Positions 1 through 5,551 of a DNA stretch of 7,276 nt are shown one piece after another. The DNA comes from Oscillospiraceae bacterium. Lineage in GTDB: Bacteria > Bacillota > Clostridia > Oscillospirales > Acutalibacteraceae. A program made the translations under genes and the position numbers. The stretch covers positions 13,460 through 20,735 of the forward strand of contig DXWE01000014.1 of assembly GCA_019417045.1 (NCBI GenBank), in the 5' to 3' direction. Numbering within the stretch: the stretch's first letter is position 1; each line of letters starts with the position of its first letter. A model generated the notes under the pieces. That model saw only the letters and a program-made list of their open reading frames with translations. It made no database searches and was not told the DNA's origin.

Positions 1-731
1 AGACGCTGCAACAGTGGATGGACGAGAGCACCCGCCTGGTCTTTTTTGGTGGCGCGGGGGTGTCGACCGAGAGCGGAATCCCCGATTTCCGCTCGGTGGA
101 CGGGCTGTATCATCAGGCATATGACGTGCCGCCCGAGGTGATTTTGAGCCATTCGTTTTACGAGCGGGACCCAGAGACCTTTTTCCGGTTCTACCGGGAG
201 AAGCTGCTCTGTCTCACCGCGCAGCCGAACGCCGCGCACCGCCAGCTCGCCCGGCTTGAACAGGTGGGCAAGCTGCGCGCGGTGATCACGCAGAACATCG
301 ACGGGCTGCACCAGGCGGCGGGCAGCCGGATGGTGCTGGAGCTGCACGGCTCGGTTCACCGCAATTACTGCGAGCAGTGCCACCGGCTGTATGATGCGGC
401 GTTTATGAAAGCCTCCTCCGGCGTGCCGACCTGTGCCTGCGGCGGCCGGATCAAACCGGACGTGGTGCTGTATGGGGAGCCGCTCGACAGCGGCGTGATG
501 GAACAGGCGATCCGGTTCCTGCGGGAGGCGGACCTGCTGCTCGTGGCGGGAACCTCGCTGTCCGTCTATCCGGCGGCTGGGCTGTTGCGCTATTTCGGGG
601 GAGCACATCTGGTGCTCATCAACCGTGACGCGACCCCGATGGACAGCACGGCCGATCTGGTGATCCGCGGCAGGGTGGGAGAGGTGCTCGGCTCGCTGCG
701 GATCCCGCCTCTGGCGCCGGAGAAAGGGTAA
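1..731 (+). CDS. cobB: Sir2-family NAD-dependent protein deacylase (sirtuin), 5' end cut by window
   Basis: This is a cytoplasmic sirtuin, which removes acyl groups from protein lysines using NAD+ and releases nicotinamide and O-acyl-ADP-ribose. Counting from the ATG at 18, the NAD-binding GAGVSTESGIPDFR lies at residues 12-25, TQNIDGLH at 91-98, the catalytic His at 110 (LHGS), and GTSLSVYPAAG at 178-188. The small zinc domain has Cys118, Cys121, Cys139 and Cys141; the second pair is CxC rather than the commoner CxxC. The frame stays open upstream of the ATG (codons from 3 read TLQQW), and bacterial sirtuins usually have about ten residues before the GAG motif segment. The true start is therefore probably before the window and the ATG at 18 internal. 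The stop is TAA at 729-731. It resembles the compact Thermotoga-type bacterial sirtuins. I did not identify a desuccinylase Y-x2-R signature, so substrate preference (acetyl or longer acyl) is open. Confidence 0.95.
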   Translation, partial: TLQQWMDESTRLVFFGGAGVSTESGIPDFRSVDGLYHQAYDVPPEVILSHSFYERDPETFFRFYREKLLCLTAQPNAAHRQLARLEQVGKLRAVITQNIDGLHQAAGSRMVLELHGSVHRNYCEQCHRLYDAAFMKASSGVPTCACGGRIKPDVVLYGEPLDSGVMEQAIRFLREADLLLVAGTSLSVYPAAGLLRYFGGAHLVLINRDATPMDSTADLVIRGRVGEVLGSLRIPPLAPEKG

Positions 732-738
732 TTCCGAA

Positions 739-779
739 AAAGCCCCCTGCAAACGTAAGCTTCGTTTGCAGGGGGCTTT
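739..779. terminator. Shared rho-independent terminator between convergent genes
   Basis: Positions 741-755 pair perfectly with 763-777 (15 bp, GC-rich with a C5/G5 core) around a 7-base loop. A739 and A740 add two more pairs with T778 and T779. It begins 7 bases after the sirtuin stop and ends 57 bases before the stop of the convergent phosphoesterase gene. The trailing T run is better on the minus strand (five T, complement of 737-741) than on the plus strand (TTT at 777-779). It is therefore probably the main terminator of the phosphoesterase transcript and a weaker one for the sirtuin. Confidence 0.9.
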
Positions 780-836
780 GGCTTATCGGAAATCCCCTCT
801 TTTGACAGGGAAGGCCGGGGTATTCCGTTTGTCTGT

Positions 837-3452
837 TCAGTGCCGTACCTTTTTCTTCACACCGAGGGCCAGGACCGCACAGCCGGCAGAAAGCGCCAAC
901 AGCAACAGGGGAAGCATCCCGACCGTTTCACCGGTCTGGGGATTTTTGTCGGTGGGATCCGAATCGCCGCCGGAGGTCTGTGTATCGCCGTCATCCGGTT
1001 TCTCCGTGCCGGTGGTATCATCAGGATTTTCCGGATCGGTGACATCCGCAGGCTTCGGTTCCAGGGCGTCCATTGCGTCGGTCAGGGCCAGGACGGCCGC
1101 ATCCATATCGGCCTGGAAGGCGGTTTCCGGAAGCGCTTTGGCCGCAGCCAGCGCGTCGGTCACCGCTTTGGCGGTCGCGTCGGTGTACAAGCTCAGGTCG
1201 AGTGCCTCCGCGTCGGCAATCGCCGTATCGAGCGCGGTGCGGTCGGTCAAAACCTTCCACTGGGTGGCAATGGTGGTGTCATTGTCTTCCGGATAGTTGC
1301 TGTCGGCGCCCATGGAGGCGACCAGGTTCAGCAGCCAGCCGTTGATCTGGCCCTTGATTTCTTCGGTGAGCAGGCCCTCTTCGGCTGGGGTGCCTGCTTC
1401 TTCGTCTGCCGGCGTGCCGAGCAGCAGGCCGGTCAGCAGGCCGTGGATATCCAGATCCATGTCAAAGCGGCTGAGGGTATCCAGAAAATCTGCCACGCTG
1501 TATCCCACTTCGGGATCGGTCCCTTCCGGCAGTTCCAGAATGCCGTCATCATCCGCATCGTTCCACCCCAAAACGACCAGGGCGGCAGCAAAGACGGTTT
1601 TACCGCTCTCCGTGGGACGGAGCAGGGGGGTGCGGTTTTCATAGGGGACCAGTTCGTCTGTATCGTTGTTCCACCCAACCGCGCCCAACACTTCCTGCAG
1701 GGGCAAGCCGGCAAATACCTGGTCGACGATATCGGAGATTTCGCGGATCACCGTTGTCAGCACCGCCTCCAGCAATTCGCCACTTTCCACCTTGGCGGTC
1801 GCCTCGGTCACCCAGGCCGGCTGTTCGCCGCTGTCCTCGCCGCCCAAATGGCTCTGGTAGATGTAATTGGCATAGTGGAGCAGAGTTTTCTCCGTCTCGC
1901 CGTCCAGGGAAACCGGGATAGAGGTCAAAGCGGTAACCAGGTTTTCCACAATCGGATCCAGTTTTTCCGGCCGGGCCAGGACTTCGTCATCCAATTTCTG
2001 AAGCAGGGCACCGATGGCTTCCTTCAGAGCGGCGTTGGGAATGACAGCGCTCAAGGTGATAAAGGAAATCTTTTTATTGATCATGATTCCGCTCTCGTCG
2101 GAATCGTAATAGATCTCTTCCCCGCTATCGACACCGGGCAACAGAAGAGGCAGACCCACGTCAATCAGCTGTTCCAATGTCATATTGTCGCCCAGCAGTG
2201 CGGTCAAGAGAGAGTCGATCACCTGTTTCGTGCCGCCCGCCCCCAGGATCTGCGCATAATAGGGGTGCAAAAACCCGTTGACGGTGGTGGACAGCATGTC
2301 GATGCTGAAGCCGTGATCGCGGCCGTAGGCGGAGATATCCTCAATGGTCTGTTCCTGCTTGGTGACCGGGTTGGTGAAGGTGATCGGGCCGACGCCGGTA
2401 TAGGTGTGGATCTCCATGTTCTCCTGGACCGTCCCGTTCTCAATCGTGCGGATGAGGGTCACGGCGCGGGCCGGGGAGGGATAGGTGACGACCGAACCGG
2501 TCTCAATGTCATACAGGGTATTGCCAGCCTCGGTGGTCACCGTGGCAATGTCGTTGGCGTGCATATGGCCGGTAAAGATGTAGGACATGCCGGCGTCCGC
2601 ATACACCTGGGCCAGCCGCTCATAGTCGTTGACCAGGTACATGGGCAGCAGGTCGGGCTCCATGCTGAAGTGGGGAACCATGCCGTGGTGCTGCAGTCCA
2701 ATGACCGTATCACCCCGATACTTGGCGGCCTGGATCTGCTCCACCACCCATGCTTCCAGTTCCGGACCGACGTTGCCGCTGGTTTCGTGCTCATCGGTGC
2801 CGGAATCGGTGTTGTCGGCGCTGTACCGGGCGGAGTCGATGGAAATAATCGTGAACCCATCCTTTGGCCGGGCGACATAGGAAAGGCCACCGCCCTGTTT
2901 GCCATCGGCGGGAGTAAAGGTGGCGATCACGCTGTCATCACTGTACACGAGATCGGCGTAGATTTCTTTGTAGTCATCCTGACTGGTACGCCCGGCGTCT
3001 ACCGCGACACCGTCCTCCGTGTTAAAGTTTTTGGCGTTGGAATTGTTGAGATCGTGGTTACCGGGGGTGATGTATACCTCGGCGCCCGTCTCCTCTTCAA
3101 ATGTTTCCAGAATGTCGGCCAGGGCCTCATGCCCTTCCTTTTCGCCGTCTTTGGTCAGGTCACCGGAAATGAGCAGGACATCCGGGTCGTCCGCTTTGAT
3201 GGTGTCCAGCAGAGCATTCAAGAACGCTTCACTCTCGGCAAACATCTTGCGGTCGCTGTTGAGATGCTCTGTAAAGTCTGCGGTGTCCTGAATCAGCGTG
3301 GGAGAGAGATAGTGCGTGTCGGACAGCACGGCAATTTTCAGCTGCTCCTCCTGCGGGGTGGATCCGCCCGCCGCGCCGGCGGATCCCGCCTGCCCGGCCA
3401 GGAGAGTCACAGCCAGCAATGCGGCCGCCCCCTTTTGAACCCATTTGTTCAC
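837..3452 (-). CDS. Secreted, sortase-anchored metallophosphoesterase with FIVAR domain
   Basis: This 871-residue surface enzyme of the calcineurin-like metallophosphoesterase superfamily is expected to hydrolyse phosphate esters outside the membrane; the substrate is unknown. A signal peptide (NKW.QKG, then a hydrophobic core, likely cut near residue 27) is followed by all five metal motifs: Asp45/His47 (SDTH), Asp98 (SGDL), Asn132-His133 (GNHD), His255/256 (QHHG) and His296/His298 (GHMH). Residues ~345-735 match no domain I recognise. They include a good EF-hand-type loop at 632-643 (DADDDGILELPE). A FIVAR-like helical domain spans about 739-798. A Pro/Asp/Thr-rich linker leads to NPQTG (837-841), a hydrophobic helix (about 845-864) and KKKVRH, a sortase signal. 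Start: GTG at 3452-3450 with AAGGAGG 7 bases upstream. An ATG at 3629 would add 59 residues without a signal peptide and is rejected. The gene is preceded by its own candidate promoter and followed by the shared terminator. Confidence 0.92.
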   Translation of the reverse strand: MNKWVQKGAAALLAVTLLAGQAGSAGAAGGSTPQEEQLKIAVLSDTHYLSPTLIQDTADFTEHLNSDRKMFAESEAFLNALLDTIKADDPDVLLISGDLTKDGEKEGHEALADILETFEEETGAEVYITPGNHDLNNSNAKNFNTEDGVAVDAGRTSQDDYKEIYADLVYSDDSVIATFTPADGKQGGGLSYVARPKDGFTIISIDSARYSADNTDSGTDEHETSGNVGPELEAWVVEQIQAAKYRGDTVIGLQHHGMVPHFSMEPDLLPMYLVNDYERLAQVYADAGMSYIFTGHMHANDIATVTTEAGNTLYDIETGSVVTYPSPARAVTLIRTIENGTVQENMEIHTYTGVGPITFTNPVTKQEQTIEDISAYGRDHGFSIDMLSTTVNGFLHPYYAQILGAGGTKQVIDSLLTALLGDNMTLEQLIDVGLPLLLPGVDSGEEIYYDSDESGIMINKKISFITLSAVIPNAALKEAIGALLQKLDDEVLARPEKLDPIVENLVTALTSIPVSLDGETEKTLLHYANYIYQSHLGGEDSGEQPAWVTEATAKVESGELLEAVLTTVIREISDIVDQVFAGLPLQEVLGAVGWNNDTDELVPYENRTPLLRPTESGKTVFAAALVVLGWNDADDDGILELPEGTDPEVGYSVADFLDTLSRFDMDLDIHGLLTGLLLGTPADEEAGTPAEEGLLTEEIKGQINGWLLNLVASMGADSNYPEDNDTTIATQWKVLTDRTALDTAIADAEALDLSLYTDATAKAVTDALAAAKALPETAFQADMDAAVLALTDAMDALEPKPADVTDPENPDDTTGTEKPDDGDTQTSGGDSDPTDKNPQTGETVGMLPLLLLALSAGCAVLALGVKKKVRH

Positions 3453-3466
3453 ATAGATTCCTCCTT
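3449..3466 (-). promoter_or_regulatory. Strong ribosome binding site with overlapping ATGTGA/GTG start
   Basis: On the minus strand AAGGAGG (complement of 3460-3466) is followed 5 bases later by ATG TGA (3454-3449). Inside that, shifted by two bases, is the GTG (3452-3450) that opens the phosphoesterase frame, 7 bases from the Shine-Dalgarno. The ATG frame closes at once, so only the GTG can make the protein with its signal peptide. Spacing of 7 bases is normal for a clostridial start. Confidence 0.85.
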
Positions 3467-3484
3467 CTAAGTATTGCAGAAAAC

Positions 3485-3490
3485 AGTATA
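3485..3490 (-). promoter_or_regulatory. Candidate -10 box for the phosphoesterase gene
   Basis: The minus strand reads CTTGTATACT; the hexamer TATACT (complement of 3485-3490) matches TATAAT at five of six positions. It would put the transcription start near 3478 and give a leader of about 26 bases before the GTG. No convincing -35 hexamer lies 16-18 bases upstream (AGCGGA at 17 bases), so the call rests on the -10 box and position alone. Confidence 0.4.
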
Positions 3491-3762
3491 CAAGGAGAAA
3501 TGTTAAGTCCGCTATCTTCCCTCTGTTATGCTTTGGAAAAGTGCGGCTCAGAGATGTGTGTGGGGGGGCTGCCCTGCCCTTGACTCTTTGCCCAAAGCGA
3601 TGCCGAGCACGATCAGATCTCAGGGGCACTTCTCTGGCTTTTTCGATGGTTTTGAGAGGGAGACGCTCCTTTTCTTTTGGGAGATCCCCTCACGTCCCGC
3701 CAGTTTTGGCCGACAAAAAGCCCACCCTGCGGTCTGTCGTCGACCCACTGTCACAACCGGCA
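3491..3762. other. Gene-free spacer upstream of the phosphoesterase gene
   Basis: About 270 bases between the PurF-like gene's terminator and the candidate phosphoesterase promoter. Open frames here have no ribosome binding site, run across the terminator and resemble no family I know. I see only weak structure: a small 5-bp hairpin at 3704-3718, CTCC/GGAG pairings around 3660-3685, and a G7 run near 3571-3577. There is no recognisable riboswitch, T-box, tRNA, repeat or insertion-sequence end. A longer regulatory region or a small RNA cannot be excluded by eye. Confidence 0.5.
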
Positions 3763-3802
3763 AAACCCCCTTCTGGAAAAGAAATTTCCCAGAAGGGGGT
3801 TT
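3763..3802 (-). terminator. Rho-independent terminator of the PurF-like gene
   Basis: Positions 3763-3776 pair perfectly with 3789-3802 (14 bp with a C5/G5 core) around a 12-base A/T-rich loop that may close further with one bulged base. It begins 31 bases past the stop of the PurF-like gene. On the minus strand the stem is followed by a short T run (TTTT, complement of 3762-3765 including the stem's last bases). It should separate this transcript from the phosphoesterase gene on the same strand. Confidence 0.85.
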
Positions 3803-3833
3803 ATACAAATTGTTATATTTTGCTTTATTTGTC

Positions 3834-5240
3834 CTATTCCTTACCGCTCATGCAGTAGGTACACAGCCGACAGGGGGGCAGCCCGATAGAGGCAATCATA
3901 TCGTCCAGCCGATTATACCGCAGGGAGGTGAAGTTCAGCTCGTGGCCAATGTCCTGGACCATCGCCTCGTAATTTTTGCTGTCGGGGTTCGCATAGTCCG
4001 CGAGCCGCTCGGGGCTGACATCCCCGCCCTCGCGCTTGGCGATCACCCGCCGGGCGATCAGATCCATATCCGAGGTGGAGCGGGAGAAGTTCAGGTATTT
4101 GCACCCGTAGAGCAGCGGCGGGCAGGCCGGGCGAATGTGCACGGCTTTCGCGCCGTTGCGGTAGAGAAACTCGGTCGTCTCCCGCATCTGGGTGCCCCGC
4201 ACGATCGAATCGTCGATCAGCAGCAGGCTCTTGTCCCGGATCAGCACATCCACCGGGATCAGCTTCATGCGGGCAATCAGGTCGCGGCGGCTCTGCTTTT
4301 GGGGCATGAACGACCGCGGCCAGGTGGGGGTGTACTTGATGAACGGCCGGGCGAACGGGATTCCCGAGGCGTTTGCATAGCCGATGGCGTGGGCGGTACC
4401 GGAATCGGGGATCCCGGCCACGAGATCGGCGTCCGCGTTGTCCCGCCCGGCGAACAGCGCCCCGCAGCGGTACCGCATCGCCTCCACGTTGACCCCCTCG
4501 TAGGCCGAGGTGGGATACCCGTAGTACACCCACAAAAACGCGCAGATCTTCATCTCCTCCCGTGGCGGGCTGACCGTCTTGGCGCTGCCGGGGGTGATGA
4601 ACACGATCTCCGCCGGCCCGAGCTCCCGGTCGAAGGTATATCCGAGATTCAAAAAGGCGAAGCTCTCGAACGACGCGCAATAGGCGCCATATTTTTTTCC
4701 GAGAATGACCGGCGTGCGCCCCAGCCGGTCGCGCGCGGCATACAGCCCGCGCTCGGTCAGCATCAGCAGGGTCATCGATCCGTCGATCTTCTCCTGTGCA
4801 AACCGGATCCCCTCCACGATCGAATCCTTTTGGTTGATGAGCGAGGCGACCAGCTCGGTCGGGTTGATTCTGCCGTTGCTCATCTCGAGGAAATGGGAGT
4901 GCCCGTTTTGATAACACAGCTCCACCAGCTCGTCCACATTGTTGATATGGCCGACGGTGGTGAGGGCATACGTTCCGAGATGCGAACGCACGGTGAGCGG
5001 TTGCGGCTCATTGTCCGAGATACAGCCGATCCCGTAACAGCCCTCCATCTCGTCGATCTCCCGCTCGAATTTGGTGCGGAACGGGGCGTTTTCGATGTTG
5101 TGGATCACCCGGTCGAACCCCTTGTCGCCATACACCGCGAGCCCGCCGCGCCGGGTGCCGAGGTGGGAGTGGTAATCCGTACCGAAAAACAGGTCAAATA
5201 CACAGCTGGTATCCGACGCCACACCAAACAGACCGCCCAT
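3834..5240 (-). CDS. Amidophosphoribosyltransferase (PurF)-like protein lacking the glutaminase nucleophile
   Basis: This 468-residue cytoplasmic protein has the two-domain PurF layout: N-terminal Ntn-type glutamine amidotransferase fold (about 1-230) and C-terminal phosphoribosyltransferase (about 230-468). PurF makes 5-phosphoribosylamine from PRPP and glutamine, the first step of purine synthesis. The transferase half looks intact: GIPDSG at 276-281 and the PRPP signature LLLIDDSIVRGTQ at 339-351. Likely [4Fe-4S] ligands of the Bacillus-type enzyme are kept (Cys233, Cys380, Cys460, Cys463). The glutaminase half is not: the protein begins MGGLFG where PurF has CG.FG, and the glutamine-binding Arg and Asp are also replaced. 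It may use free ammonia, a partner's ammonia, or have another role. Start: ATG at 5240-5238, with AGGGAG 8 bases upstream and a promoter just above. Extension to an ATG at 5369 would cross that promoter. The PurF family call is firm; the activity is not. Confidence 0.92.
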   Translation of the reverse strand: MGGLFGVASDTSCVFDLFFGTDYHSHLGTRRGGLAVYGDKGFDRVIHNIENAPFRTKFEREIDEMEGCYGIGCISDNEPQPLTVRSHLGTYALTTVGHINNVDELVELCYQNGHSHFLEMSNGRINPTELVASLINQKDSIVEGIRFAQEKIDGSMTLLMLTERGLYAARDRLGRTPVILGKKYGAYCASFESFAFLNLGYTFDRELGPAEIVFITPGSAKTVSPPREEMKICAFLWVYYGYPTSAYEGVNVEAMRYRCGALFAGRDNADADLVAGIPDSGTAHAIGYANASGIPFARPFIKYTPTWPRSFMPQKQSRRDLIARMKLIPVDVLIRDKSLLLIDDSIVRGTQMRETTEFLYRNGAKAVHIRPACPPLLYGCKYLNFSRSTSDMDLIARRVIAKREGGDVSPERLADYANPDSKNYEAMVQDIGHELNFTSLRYNRLDDMIASIGLPPCRLCTYCMSGKE

Positions 5241-5248
5241 GCCGCTCT

Positions 5249-5254
5249 CTCCCT
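5249..5254 (-). promoter_or_regulatory. Ribosome binding site of the PurF-like gene
   Basis: AGGGAG on the minus strand lies 8 bases before the ATG at 5240-5238. It supports that start, which aligns with the N-terminus of the PurF family, over in-frame codons further upstream. Confidence 0.65.
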
Positions 5255-5273
5255 TTTCAAAAAGAATATCCTC

Positions 5274-5302
5274 ATTATACTCCATTTTCCGCGGGATGGA
5301 AA
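5274..5302 (-). promoter_or_regulatory. Sigma-70/SigA-type promoter of the PurF-like gene
   Basis: The minus strand carries a perfect -10 TATAAT (complement of 5274-5279) and a -35 TTTCCA (complement of 5297-5302, four of six matches to TTGACA) separated by 17 bases. The transcription start would fall near 5267, giving a leader of about 27 bases. That is too short for a purine riboswitch, and I saw no PurR-box-like CGAA inverted repeat. Confidence 0.7.
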
Positions 5303-5484
5303 GGGGCGCGGATGAATTTTGTCCGACATCGGGAAAGCGACTGAAATGTGCGGAATGGAAATGATACATTTTAGACGATAAGTGAAACCACCGAAAGACA
5401 AATTTTCTGTTTTGACGAAAAAGGGTGGCGGATATCTTTCAAAATTCAGCAGAATTACGGGCTATCTTTTTTCTCAGACTCTTG
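5303..5484. other. Divergent intergenic region between PurF-like and ABC exporter genes
   Basis: The space between the two divergent genes is 311 bases (5241-5551); this is the part not occupied by promoter boxes or leaders. It is more A/T-rich than the genes. It holds an imperfect direct repeat (TATCTTT at 5433-5439 and 5463-5469, 30 bases apart) flanking a small AATTC/GAATT inverted repeat near 5444-5457. A TTGACG at 5412-5417 has no properly spaced -10. No RNA gene or coding frame is evident. Confidence 0.45.
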
Positions 5485-5490
5485 TATAAT
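5485..5490 (+). promoter_or_regulatory. Candidate -10 box for the ABC exporter gene
   Basis: A perfect TATAAT in the context CTTGTATAATACG lies 61 bases before the proposed ATG, so transcription would begin near 5497. The -35 position (CTATCT at 17-base spacing) matches TTGACA poorly, which may mean activator dependence or simply a weak promoter. Confidence 0.5.
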
Positions 5491-5551
5491 ACGTAGGGTA
5501 AAGACGGTGTAAGGATGCAGTGCGGTTTGGCTCCGGAAGTGGGTGTTTACA

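Noticed and set aside
802..807. A perfect TTGACA on the plus strand between the convergent genes
   Set aside because: There is no -10 box at 16-18 bases (TATTCC is only 13 bases away) and no plus-strand gene follows it.
840..3470. An 876-codon open frame on the plus strand opposite the phosphoesterase gene
   Set aside because: It is exactly in register with the real gene and exists because that gene avoids TTA, CTA and TCA codons. Its translation is Gly/Arg/Val/Gln-rich with no family resemblance and no ribosome binding site.
3453..3629. N-terminal extension of the phosphoesterase to an ATG at 3629
   Set aside because: It would place 59 unrelated residues before a clear signal peptide. The GTG at 3452 has an excellent ribosome binding site, and a candidate -10 box lies inside the extension.
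3541..3858. A possible 105-codon small gene in the spacer upstream of the phosphoesterase
   Set aside because: It runs through the PurF-like gene's terminator hairpin and into the end of that gene. It has no ribosome binding site and no recognisable sequence.
3528..5315. A 595-codon plus-strand frame opposite the PurF-like gene
   Set aside because: It is an in-register antisense shadow. It crosses a strong terminator and two intergenic regions, and its product resembles nothing known.
5241..5369. N-terminal extension of the PurF-like protein to an ATG at 5369
   Set aside because: It runs across the TATAAT/TTTCCA promoter and has no homology. Family N-termini begin at the MGG/CG position.
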